Below the pieces are notes generated by a model. That model saw only the letters and a list, made by a program, of their open reading frames with translations. It was not told the origin of the DNA and made no database searches. A DNA stretch of 31,816 bases from CAZJNX01 sp964547415 (GTDB lineage Bacteria; Pseudomonadota; Alphaproteobacteria; Rhizobiales; Amorphaceae), in NCBI GenBank assembly GCA_964547415.1, contig CAZJNX010000021.1, forward strand, positions 1-31,816, given 5' to 3'. A program made the position numbers and the translations under genes. Below, one piece after another: positions 16,795 to 25,146 of this stretch (the stretch's first letter is position 1; the number at the start of each line of letters is the position of its first letter).

Positions 16795-18233
16795 CCGCGC
16801 TCGTCCTCATCCCGTTCCTCGGCGGCTTCCTCGCCATCGCGGCGGCGCGGGCGGGGCCGGACCGGGAGCGCTGGGCGACGGCCGCCGTCATGGCGGTGAC
16901 GCTGCTGATCCTGTTCTTCGCCGTCCTGCTCGGCGAGGAGGGGCGCTGGCTCGCCTTCTTCCGGGCCGACTGGGCGCCGGCCTTCGGCATCTCCATCATC
17001 CTCGCCATGGACGGGCTGTCGGCCGTCCTCCTCGCCCTGTCGGCGGGTCTCGGGCTCATCTGCGTGTTCGTGTCCTGGAACATCCGCAAGCACTCCGGAC
17101 TCTTCCACGCCACGCTGTGCTGGACGGTCGCCGCCTCCAACGGGGTGTTCCTGTCCTTCGACCTCCTCGTCTTCGCCTTCTTCTGGGAGGCGATGCTGGT
17201 GCCGAGCTTCCTCCTGATCGCCATCTGGGGGCACGGGGACCGGCAGGCGGCGGCGATCAAGTTCCTGATCTTCAACGCGGCGGCGGGGCTCGGCCTGCTG
17301 GCGGCCGTCTTCTGGATGGGGGCCCACGCGCCCGAGGTCACCTTCGACGCCTTCGCCTTCGAGGCGGCGGGCGTGCCGGAGGGGGCGCAGCTGTGGCTGC
17401 TCCTCGGCTTCGCCCTCGCCTTCATGGTGAAGCTGCCTGCCCCGCCCTTCCACGCCTGGCTGCCCGACGCCCACACCCAGGCGCCGACGGCGGGCTCGAT
17501 CCTGCTCGCGGGCCTCCTCCTCAAGACCGGCGCCTACGGGCTCTTCCGCTTTCCGCCCATGCTCTTTCCGGACGCCCTCGTCACGGTGGCGCCGTTCGGG
17601 ATGGCGCTCGGGGCGTTCGGCGTCGTCTACGGGGCGCTCCTCGCCTGCGGGCAGAACGACGCCAAGCGGCTCGTCGCCTACACCTCCATCGCCCACATGA
17701 GCATCGTGCTGATGGGCGTTTGCGGCGGCGTCCACTTCGCGCTGATGGGCGCCGGGGTGGAGATGATCGCCCACGCCTTCAGCGCCTCGGCCCTGTTCCT
17801 CCTCATCGGCGCGGTGCAGGACCGCACGGGCACGCGGGACCTCAGAGAGCTCGGCGGCCTGCAGCGCACGGTGCCGGGCTTCGCCACCGCCTTCGCCGTC
17901 TTCTTCTCGGCCGCCCTCGCCATGCCGGGAACGGCCAACTTCCTCGGCGAGGCCCTCGTCATCACCGGCATGTTCCAGGTGAACTGGGTGTGGGCGGCGA
18001 TCGCCCTCGTCTCCCTCGTCGTCTCCGTCGTCTACGCGACGCGGCTCCTGCGCGGCATCGTGTTCGGCGAGCCGAAGCGCGTGCGCATCGAGACGGACCT
18101 CGCCCCGCGCGAGCTCCTGCCGCTCGCCGTCCTCGCCGCCGGCACGCTCATCGGCGGCCTCTTCCCCCAGGTCCTCATCGTGTGGCTGACGCCGGCGGTC
18201 GACGCCGCGCTCGCCCCCCTCGGCGCCCGCTGA
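16785..18233 (+). CDS. nuoM: NADH-quinone oxidoreductase subunit M
   Basis: A 482-residue antiporter-like proton-pumping subunit. The residues expected for proton transfer are in place: Glu135 in FFWEAMLVPSF, Lys216 in MVKLPAPPFHAWLPDAH and Lys247 in LLKTGAYGLFRF. About fourteen hydrophobic segments are visible. The ATG at 16785 overlaps the nuoL stop by 10 nt. It gives the usual start MALTALVLIPFLGG. The nuoN gene begins 3 nt after its stop. Confidence 0.95.
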   Translation: MALTALVLIPFLGGFLAIAAARAGPDRERWATAAVMAVTLLILFFAVLLGEEGRWLAFFRADWAPAFGISIILAMDGLSAVLLALSAGLGLICVFVSWNIRKHSGLFHATLCWTVAASNGVFLSFDLLVFAFFWEAMLVPSFLLIAIWGHGDRQAAAIKFLIFNAAAGLGLLAAVFWMGAHAPEVTFDAFAFEAAGVPEGAQLWLLLGFALAFMVKLPAPPFHAWLPDAHTQAPTAGSILLAGLLLKTGAYGLFRFPPMLFPDALVTVAPFGMALGAFGVVYGALLACGQNDAKRLVAYTSIAHMSIVLMGVCGGVHFALMGAGVEMIAHAFSASALFLLIGAVQDRTGTRDLRELGGLQRTVPGFATAFAVFFSAALAMPGTANFLGEALVITGMFQVNWVWAAIALVSLVVSVVYATRLLRGIVFGEPKRVRIETDLAPRELLPLAVLAAGTLIGGLFPQVLIVWLTPAVDAALAPLGAR

Positions 18234-18236
18234 GCC

Positions 18237-19601
18237 ATGGATTACGGCAATCTCGCCTCCCTCGCGCCGCTCGCGGTGGTCGGGCTCACGGCCGTCGTGG
18301 CGATGCTCCTCGCCCCGTTCGCGGGCGGGCGCACGGTGCGGGGGGCGGCGGCCTTCGGGCTCCTGATCGCGCTCATCCTCATCCTCGAGCGCCACGGCGA
18401 CCCGCCCGCGCCCGCCACCGCCCTCCTCGCGGACGACGCGCCCGCCCGCCTCGGCGCGCTCCTGTCGGTGCTGACGGGCCTTGCCGTCCTCGCCTTCCTG
18501 CCGGCCCGGGCGGGGGCGCGGGAGGGACCCGCCCTCGCCGTCCTCGCCACCGTCGGAGCGGCGACGCTCGCGGCCGCCGTCCACGGGGCGAGCCTTTTTC
18601 TCGGCCTCGAGATCGCGAGCCTCGCCCTCATCGCCCTGTTCGCCTTTCCCCTCGACCGGGCAGGCCTCGAGGCTGGCTACAAGTATTTCGTGACGGGGGG
18701 CGCGGCGGCGGCGAGCCTCCTCCTCGGGATCGCCTTCGCGTTCGCCGCCACCGGGTCGCTCGCGCTGCCCGCCTTCGCCGCCGAGGGTGCGCTCGCGGCC
18801 GTCGGCACCGCCCTCCTGTTCGCCGCCCTCGGCTTCAAGTTCTCGCTGGTGCCCTTCCACCTGTGGACGCCGGACGTCTTCCAGGGCGCGCCCGCCGGGG
18901 CGGCGGCGATCGCGGGCGTCGCCACCAAGGTGGCCGTTGCCATCGTGCTGTTGCGCCTGTCGGCGGAGGCGGCGGGGGGCGCGGTGCTGCCGGCGGCGCT
19001 CGCCCTCGCGGGGGCGGCCTCGATCCTGCTCGGCAACCTGATCGCCCTCAGGCAGACCTCGCTGAAGCGCATGCTCGGCCACTCCTCCGTCGCCCACACG
19101 GGCTACGTGGCCGCGATCCTCGGCTCGGGCGCGGCAATCGCCCCGGAGGCGGCGCTCTTCTACCTCCTCGCCTACGCGCCGGCGCTGGTGGCGGCGCTGT
19201 GCGCGGCGGCGCTCCTCGGCCGCGATCCGTCCCTTCAGGACCTCAAGGGCCTCGGCTTTTCCCGGCCGCTCGTCGGGGGCGTGCTCGCCCTTTCCCTCGT
19301 GTCCCTCGCCGGGCTGCCGCCGGTCGCGGGCTTCATCGGCAAGGTGTACCTGTTCACCGCGCTCGCGGGGGCGGGCGCGTACGGGCTCCTCGCGGTGGCG
19401 GCGGCGGGCTCGGCGCTCGGCTTCTTCTATTATTTCCGCTTCGTCGCGACCCTCTTCCTGCCGCGGGAGGAGGGGGAGACGACGGCGCCCGCGGCCGGCG
19501 CCGCGGAGGCGGCGGTGCTCGCCGTCTCGGGCGGCCTCCTCCTCCTCGGCGGACTGTGGCCGCAGCCCTTCATGGCGCTCGCGCGGGGCGCCCTTCCCTG
19601 A
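18237..19601 (+). CDS. nuoN: NADH-quinone oxidoreductase subunit N
   Basis: A 454-residue antiporter-like subunit and the last gene of the operon. It shows YKYFVTGGAAAASLLLG near residues 144-160, the lysine-containing LGFKFSLVPFHLWTPDVFQGAP near 199-220, and LKRMLGHSSVAHTGY near 277-291. Residues 1-140 are more alanine-rich and variable, as usual in NuoN. It follows nuoM after 3 nt. The last 32 bases overlap the 3' end of the oppositely oriented hydrogenase maturation protease gene, so there is no room for an intergenic terminator. Confidence 0.94.
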   Translation: MDYGNLASLAPLAVVGLTAVVAMLLAPFAGGRTVRGAAAFGLLIALILILERHGDPPAPATALLADDAPARLGALLSVLTGLAVLAFLPARAGAREGPALAVLATVGAATLAAAVHGASLFLGLEIASLALIALFAFPLDRAGLEAGYKYFVTGGAAAASLLLGIAFAFAATGSLALPAFAAEGALAAVGTALLFAALGFKFSLVPFHLWTPDVFQGAPAGAAAIAGVATKVAVAIVLLRLSAEAAGGAVLPAALALAGAASILLGNLIALRQTSLKRMLGHSSVAHTGYVAAILGSGAAIAPEAALFYLLAYAPALVAALCAAALLGRDPSLQDLKGLGFSRPLVGGVLALSLVSLAGLPPVAGFIGKVYLFTALAGAGAYGLLAVAAAGSALGFFYYFRFVATLFLPREEGETTAPAAGAAEAAVLAVSGGLLLLGGLWPQPFMALARGALP

Positions 19602-20061
19602 CCGCCTCGATCGCGGCGAGCGCCGCCGCCGCGGCCTCCCCGACGACGGCGGCGACCGGCGGCGCGAGGCCCCGCCCGTGGGAAAGGTCCGCCGCGCCGA
19701 CGGCGAGGATCCGCACCCGCGCGGGCCGCTCCCCGAGGGCGTCCGACAGGCCGAGCGCCTCGAGGAGGCCGAAGGCGTGGCCCGACGGGTCCGGCCGGGG
19801 CGCGGCAAGGGGCGCTGCGTCCGGGTCGAGGAGGCGCAGCGCGCCCGGGGCAAGGCCGCCGCCGAGGGCCGCGTCCACCGCCACGAGGCCCGTGCGCCCG
19901 GCCATCGCCTCCACGAGGGCCGCCACGTCCCGTGCGCCGGAAAGCGCCTCCACGTCCGGCGGCAGGCGGCCGGCGAGGACGGCGAGGACGGCCGGGCCCA
20001 CCCCGTCGTCCCGCCGGTCCGGATTGCCGAGGCCGAGGAGGAGGACGGGCGCCCGCCTCAC
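19570..20061 (-). CDS. [NiFe] hydrogenase maturation protease (HyaD/HoxW/HycI family)
   Basis: A 163-residue cytoplasmic endopeptidase that trims the C-terminus of the hydrogenase large subunit once nickel is inserted. The opening motif LLGLGNPDRRDDGVG is characteristic. Three likely nickel-sensing ligands can be matched to those of E. coli HybD: Asp19, Asp63 (AVDAALGG) and His95 (SGHAFGLL). The GTG at 20061 overlaps the stop of the large-subunit gene as GTGA. It is the last gene of the hydrogenase operon, and its 3' end overlaps nuoN by 32 bp on the other strand. The accessory hyp genes are not in the window. Confidence 0.88.
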   Translation of the reverse strand: MRRAPVLLLGLGNPDRRDDGVGPAVLAVLAGRLPPDVEALSGARDVAALVEAMAGRTGLVAVDAALGGGLAPGALRLLDPDAAPLAAPRPDPSGHAFGLLEALGLSDALGERPARVRILAVGAADLSHGRGLAPPVAAVVGEAAAAALAAIEAVREGRPARAP

Positions 20062-21353
20062 CCCCGGTCGACCGACAGGCTGAGGAAGTGGGTCGCGCAG
20101 GAGATGCACGGGTCGTAGTTGCGAATCGCCTGCTCGCAGCGGGCGCGCAGCGCCTCGTCGGGAAGGTCGAGGGAAAGGCCCGCCACGTCCGCGAGGTCCG
20201 CCTCGATCGCCCGCTGGTTCTGGGCCGTCGGGGGCACGATCCGCGCCGCCTCCACCGTCCCGTCCGCCGCCGTCCGGTAGCGCTGGTAGAGGAGCCCGCG
20301 CGGCGCCTCGATGACGCCGTGGCCCGTCGCCGCCCGCGGCTCTACGGGCACGGCCGGCGGGTCGGGCGGCACGTAGCCCTCGATCAGGGCGAGCGCCTCC
20401 TCCGCCGCGTGCAGGATCTCCACCGCCCGCACGAGGATGGACCGGAACGGGTTGGCCGGCCGCGCGGCGAGCCCCGCGCGGGCCGCGGCCGCCGTCGCGA
20501 GCGGCGACAGGTGCCGCCCGGCGAGCGCGAAGCGCGCCTGCGGACCCGTCATGTAGGCGCCGTGGCCGACGAGGACGGCGTGGAGCGCGGTCGAGTGGGG
20601 GGCGTGGATCTCCTCCACGACCTCCTCGAAGCGGGACGGGGGCACCGGGTCGCCCACGGTGGAGGCGACGGGCCCGGGCGCGAGCGGGTAGGACGCCCCG
20701 TCCGCGACGGCGAGGAAGCGGTAGTCCCGCTCGAAGGCCGGGAAGTCGAGGCCCGCGACCCAGTCCACCGTCGCTTCCGCCGCCTCGACCGCCCATGCGG
20801 CGCGCGCCGAAAGGTCTGCGATCCGCGCCCGGGAGGGCGCCCGCCAGAAGCCGCCGACGCGCAGGTTCACCGGATGGATCTCGCGCCCGCCGAGGAGGGC
20901 CATGATCGCGTTGCCGTACTGCTTCAGCTTCAGGCCGCGGCGGACGGCGTCGGGGTGGTCCCGGGCCATCGCCATGGCGTCCGGGTAGCCGAGGAAGTCG
21001 GGCGCGTGGAGCATGTGGACGTGGAGGGCGTGGCTGCCGATCCACTCCCCGGCGAGCAACAGGCGGCGCAGCGCGGTCACCTCCGGCGGGACGGTGACGC
21101 CCCAGGCGTCCTCGATGGCGGCGGTGCCGGAGAGCTGATAGGCGACCGGGCAGATGCCGCAGATGCGGGCGGTGATGTCCACCGCCTCCCGCGCGTCCCG
21201 CCCGACGAGCAAGGCCTCGAAGAAGCGCGGCGCCTCGAAGATGGAAAGGCTCGCCCGCTCCACCCGCCCGTCCCGCACCACGAGGTGGAGCGCCCCCTCC
21301 CCTTCCACGCGGGCGAGGTAATCGACCGTGATGGTCCGCGTGCCCTCGCTCAC
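20058..21353 (-). CDS. hyhL: [NiFe] hydrogenase large (alpha) subunit, group 3b type
   Basis: A 431-residue catalytic subunit that would hold the NiFe(CN)2CO centre and interconvert H2 with protons and electrons. The L1 ligands are Cys65 and Cys68 in RICGICPV. The L2 ligands are Cys416 and Cys419 in DPCISCATH. Cleavage after His422 would remove a nine-residue tail (FLSLSVDRG); the protease gene follows directly. The short length and the neighbouring flavin and beta subunits indicate a cytosolic NAD(P)-linked group 3b enzyme ('sulfhydrogenase') rather than a membrane uptake enzyme. The GTG at 21353 overlaps the small-subunit stop (GTGA). Whether it mainly consumes or evolves H2 in vivo cannot be told from sequence. 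Confidence 0.92.
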   Translation of the reverse strand: MSEGTRTITVDYLARVEGEGALHLVVRDGRVERASLSIFEAPRFFEALLVGRDAREAVDITARICGICPVAYQLSGTAAIEDAWGVTVPPEVTALRRLLLAGEWIGSHALHVHMLHAPDFLGYPDAMAMARDHPDAVRRGLKLKQYGNAIMALLGGREIHPVNLRVGGFWRAPSRARIADLSARAAWAVEAAEATVDWVAGLDFPAFERDYRFLAVADGASYPLAPGPVASTVGDPVPPSRFEEVVEEIHAPHSTALHAVLVGHGAYMTGPQARFALAGRHLSPLATAAAARAGLAARPANPFRSILVRAVEILHAAEEALALIEGYVPPDPPAVPVEPRAATGHGVIEAPRGLLYQRYRTAADGTVEAARIVPPTAQNQRAIEADLADVAGLSLDLPDEALRARCEQAIRNYDPCISCATHFLSLSVDRG

Positions 21354-22138
21354 CGCTCGCCCCCGCCGCCCTCGCGCCGCGCCGCCTCGCGGAAGGCGGG
21401 GGCGTTGCAGTTGAAGGTGGAGAAGGCGCGGGCGATGGAGCGGTCGTCCTCGCCGAGGCCCCGCCACCAGGCGGACAGGGCGGGCGTGTTGGGCGTCTCC
21501 ATGGGGCCGAAGCAGCCGTAGCAGCCCCGGTCGCAGGCAGGGCACAGGGCCCCGCAGCCCGCCTGGGTGACGGGTCCGAGGCAGGGCGTGCCGTGGGCGA
21601 CCATCACGCAGGGAATGCCGGCGCGCTTGCACTCGAGGCAGACGGACGAGCGCGGGACGTGGGGCCGCCGCCCGGCGAGGAAGGCGGCGATGGTCTCGAG
21701 GAGCTGGCCCTTGTCGATGGGGCAGCCGCGGAGCTCGAAGTCGACCGGGACGTGGGCGGCGATGGGCGTGGAGGTGGCGAGGCTTTCCACGTACTCCGGC
21801 CGCGGGTAGACGGCGGCGACGAACGCCGCGTGGTCGGCGGCGTTGCGCAGGGCCTGGATGCCGCCCGCCGTCGCGCACGCGCCGATGGTGACGAGGAAGC
21901 GCGTCTCCTCCCGCACGGCCCGCACGCGCCGAAGGTCCTCGGGCACGCAGATGGATCCCTCCACGAGGGTGAGGTCGAACGGCCCCTCGCCGCGCGCGGA
22001 CGAGGCTTCGGGGAAGTCGGCGATCTCCACCGCGTCCGCGATCTCGAGGAGCTCGTCCTCGAGGTCGAGGAGGGAGAGCTGGCAGCCGTCGCAGGAGGCG
22101 AACTTCAGGACGGCGAGGCGCGGGCGGGGTGTCGCCAT
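21350..22138 (-). CDS. hyhS: [NiFe] hydrogenase small (delta) subunit, group 3b type
   Basis: A 262-residue electron-transfer subunit without a Tat signal, consistent with a cytosolic enzyme. The proximal cluster ligands include Cys16 and Cys19 in ASCDGCQLS, the Cys of IGACATAGG and that of RGCPIDKG. A second cysteine-rich block, from SVCLECKRAGIPC through TPCLGPVTQAGCGALCPAC to GCYGCFGP, provides ligands for two more [4Fe-4S] clusters. The ATG at 22138 is one base after the flavin-subunit stop, and the gene overlaps hyhL by 4 nt. The lack of a C-terminal membrane anchor agrees with group 3. Confidence 0.92.
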   Translation of the reverse strand: MATPRPRLAVLKFASCDGCQLSLLDLEDELLEIADAVEIADFPEASSARGEGPFDLTLVEGSICVPEDLRRVRAVREETRFLVTIGACATAGGIQALRNAADHAAFVAAVYPRPEYVESLATSTPIAAHVPVDFELRGCPIDKGQLLETIAAFLAGRRPHVPRSSVCLECKRAGIPCVMVAHGTPCLGPVTQAGCGALCPACDRGCYGCFGPMETPNTPALSAWWRGLGEDDRSIARAFSTFNCNAPAFREAARREGGGGER

Positions 22139-22139
22139 C

Positions 22140-22973
22140 TCACAGCTCCTCCACGGCGAGCGGGCCGGCGAGGCGGTCCCAGGTCAGGACCGGCCCGTCC
22201 CGGCACACGATGAACGGCCCGAGCTGGCAGCGGCCGCAAAGGCCCACGCCGCATTCCATGTTGCGCTCGACGGACAGGGCGATCCGCTCCGGCGGGACGC
22301 CGCGCTCCACCAGCATGCGGGCGGAAAAGCGCATCATCACCTCCGGCCCGCACACGAGGGCGACCGTCACCGCCGGGTCGAGGTCGAGGGCGCCGAGGAG
22401 CTGGGTGATGAGGCCCACCTCCCCGGTCCACCCGGGCCCGGCGACGTCGACGGTGAGGCGCACGTCCGCGCGCGTTCCGGTCCGCCAGCGGGCGAGGTCC
22501 TCGCGGAAGGCGATGGCCGAGGGCTCCCGCGCCCCGTGGAGGACGATCACGCGGCGGACGGCGGGGTCGGACAGCCCGGCCATGATCGCGGCGCGCGAGG
22601 GCGCGAGGCCGAGCCCGCCCGCCATCACCAGGAGGTCGCCGCCCGCGGCGCGCGTGACCGGCCAGCCGATCCCGAACGGCCCGCGCACGCCGAGGACGGT
22701 GCCCGGCGCCGCCTCCACGATCCGCCGCGTGACGGCGCCGACCGCCCGCACGGTGAGGAGGAGCGGCTCGCCCCGCCCGCCGCCGCCGGAAATGCTGATC
22801 GCCACCTCGCCGACCGCGAAGCGGGAGAGCATGACGAACTGCCCCGGCGCGAAGGCGAACCCGTCCGCCCCCGCGTCGAGGGCGAGGGTCGCGACGCCCT
22901 CCGTCTCCGCCCGCGTCCACAGCACCGGCATGGGGCGCGGGGCGAGGGTGTCGCTGGCGGCGGCCGCGTCCAT
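22140..22973 (-). CDS. hyhG: Hydrogenase gamma subunit, FAD/NAD(P)-binding reductase
   Basis: A 277-residue ferredoxin-reductase-like flavoprotein that links the hydrogenase to NAD(P)H. A flavin domain occupies about residues 15-105 (APGQFVMLSRF). An NAD(P) domain follows at about 108-225, with VMAGGLGLAPSRAAI and ALVCGPEVMMRF. A C-terminal [2Fe-2S] site reads CGVGLCGRCQLGPFIVC, in the PyrK style. The ATG at 22973 shares one base with the stop of the upstream CNB gene (TGATG). This is the standard gamma subunit of group 3b hydrogenases. NADP versus NAD preference cannot be settled by inspection. Confidence 0.9.
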   Translation of the reverse strand: MDAAAASDTLAPRPMPVLWTRAETEGVATLALDAGADGFAFAPGQFVMLSRFAVGEVAISISGGGGRGEPLLLTVRAVGAVTRRIVEAAPGTVLGVRGPFGIGWPVTRAAGGDLLVMAGGLGLAPSRAAIMAGLSDPAVRRVIVLHGAREPSAIAFREDLARWRTGTRADVRLTVDVAGPGWTGEVGLITQLLGALDLDPAVTVALVCGPEVMMRFSARMLVERGVPPERIALSVERNMECGVGLCGRCQLGPFIVCRDGPVLTWDRLAGPLAVEEL

Positions 22974-23464
22974 CAGATGAGCTCGCGGGGCGGCGCGGCG
23001 GGCGGCGCGTAAAGGTCGAGGGACTGGAGGCGCACGGCCTTCAGCCGCTCCACGAGGGCGGGCACGAAGCGCTTCAGGAGCGCGTAGCCGATGGCGGGGT
23101 TCTCCTCGCACTTGCCGCGCAGGCACGCCGCGTCGAAGCCGATGGCGCGGACGGTGCCGACGGCGCGGGCGTCGAAGTCGCCGGCGTAGGGGGGGACGAG
23201 CCAGGCCTGTCCCACGAAGTCGCCGGGCGAGAGCGTCTGGACGACGGTCCGCCCGCGGCCCGGGACCACCGCCTCGAGCGCCACGCGGCCCGCGCGCAGG
23301 AGGTAGAAGCGGTCCGTCGGCGCGCCCTCGCGCACGAGGAGGGTGCCGTCCGAGAAGGCCTCGTTGCGGGCGCAGCCCGACAGGAGCTCGAGGACCGTCC
23401 CGTCCATGCCGGAAAGGACCGGGTGGTCGGCGAGAAGGGTGGCGAGCGGGCGGGGCTGGACCAT
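22973..23464 (-). CDS. Cyclic-nucleotide-binding-domain protein without a DNA-binding domain
   Basis: A 163-residue protein made of a single Crp-type beta-barrel domain (about residues 18-125) and a C-terminal helix (about 128-155); no helix-turn-helix is present. Barrel landmarks include the FYLLRAGRVALE strand pair and LSPGDFVGQAWLVPP. In the phosphate-binding cassette (residues 82-100) the Glu and Arg that contact cAMP in Crp are absent; it reads GQAWLVPPYAG and FDARAV. The segment LRGKCEENPAIGY is typical of a family of stand-alone Crp-fold proteins. It lies between the beta and gamma subunit genes with 3-nt and 1-nt junctions, so it is probably co-translated and may modulate or help assemble the hydrogenase. 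Its function is unknown. Confidence 0.8.
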   Translation of the reverse strand: MVQPRPLATLLADHPVLSGMDGTVLELLSGCARNEAFSDGTLLVREGAPTDRFYLLRAGRVALEAVVPGRGRTVVQTLSPGDFVGQAWLVPPYAGDFDARAVGTVRAIGFDAACLRGKCEENPAIGYALLKRFVPALVERLKAVRLQSLDLYAPPAAPPRELI

Positions 23465-23467
23465 GGC

Positions 23468-24616
<1,149 letters not shown>

Positions 24617-24672
24617 CGCCGCCCGCTTCGCTTCCGTGGACGTCGAGGATGGGCCGGGCCGTCGCCGCCGCA

Positions 24673-24686
24673 TTGAGATCCGTCAA
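24673..24686 (-). promoter_or_regulatory. FNR/FixK-like operator upstream of hydrogenase operon
   Basis: The 14-mer TTGAGATCCGTCAA (TTGACGGATCTCAA on the minus strand) is a full match to TTGA-N6-TCAA, the FNR/FixK core. It ends 57 nt before the chosen hyhB ATG. A minus-strand CATCCT (24651-24646) lies where a -10 of a class II FNR promoter would fall. The motif is seen; function is inferred from known FNR/FixK sites. Confidence 0.6.
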
Positions 24687-24787
24687 CCAGCTCGCCAGGC
24701 AGCCGCGGCGTCCCCCCGCCGCACCGGACCGGCAGCAAATCATGAGGGACAATCAACGCGGTTGTTCATACTGGCCAATCGTCGTGC

Positions 24788-24834
24788 CGAGATGAAATCT
24801 CGTGCTGGCGGCTCGACATGAAAGGGCCGCCAGC
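24788..24834. other. Two adjacent hairpins
   Basis: CGAGAT-GAA-ATCTCG (24788-24802) is directly followed by GCTGGCGGC (24804-24812), a 13-nt loop, and GCCGCCAGC (24826-24834), a perfect 9-bp stem. They could be an RNA leader, an operator, or the end of a small transcript. No T-tract adjoins either side, although TTTTCTT occurs some 25 nt later on the plus strand. No known RNA family was recognised. Confidence 0.45.
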
Positions 24835-24882
24835 CGCACGGCCCGCTCCCCGATCATCGCTTTTCTTGCGCCGAGGCTTACC

Positions 24883-25044
24883 GTGAACTCACAGAGACCG
24901 GGCGCCGGCCTCGCCGTCGGCCACGCGCCCGCGCCGGGCGAGTGCGGGATCATCGCCCGCGCGGTCGACGGCTCCGGCATGGCGAGCGAGGCGAGCGGCC
25001 TCCTCGTCGCGGCCGGCGGCACCCTCGCGGACCCGTTCGCCTGA
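24883..25044 (+). CDS. Possible small protein, 53 residues, unknown
   Basis: A short open frame from GTG 24883, with a CGAGG ribosome-binding-like sequence about 6 nt upstream, to TGA at 25042-25044. After the first few codons nearly all third positions are G or C, like the real genes around it; the longer in-frame start at 24802 has codon use unlike the neighbours and runs through the hairpins. The predicted peptide contains GECGIIARAVDGSGMASEASG and no cysteine cluster, signal peptide or membrane segment. I recognise no family. In a genome this GC-rich the third-position signal can arise by chance, so this is tentative. Confidence 0.3.
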   Translation: MNSQRPGAGLAVGHAPAPGECGIIARAVDGSGMASEASGLLVAAGGTLADPFA

Positions 25045-25146
25045 CGGGCGTCCCGCCTCGCCGTGGTCCGCCCGGCGCGCGGCGCCCGGCGCGCGGCGCG
25101 GGACGACGTGCTATCAGGGGAACGACGCGCGAAACGGGGCGAGGCG

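Larger units (their letters stand above)
24617..24882. other. Spacer upstream of the hydrogenase operon, with dyads
   Basis: No convincing gene. From left to right it holds the FNR/FixK-like box (24673-24686), a CAAC-GCG-GTTG palindrome (24754-24764), a tight hairpin CGAGAT-GAA-ATCTCG (24788-24802) and a 9-bp hairpin GCTGGCGGC/GCCGCCAGC (24804-24812 with 24826-24834). The stretch 24735-24800 is clearly richer in A and T than its surroundings. It probably contains the promoter of the hydrogenase operon (leftward), and perhaps one for a rightward transcript. Confidence 0.6.

Noticed and set aside
20058..22138. Membrane-bound uptake (group 1) hydrogenase
   Set aside because: The small subunit lacks a Tat signal and membrane anchor, the large subunit is only 431 residues, and beta and flavin gamma subunits are present.
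22973..23464. Calling the CNB protein a Crp/Fnr transcription regulator
   Set aside because: The sequence ends about 35 residues after the barrel helix and has no helix-turn-helix.
24617..24673. Longer start for the hydrogenase beta subunit at 24673
   Set aside because: The added residues are arginine/serine-rich and would place the start inside the FNR-like box; the ATG at 24616 is more plausible.
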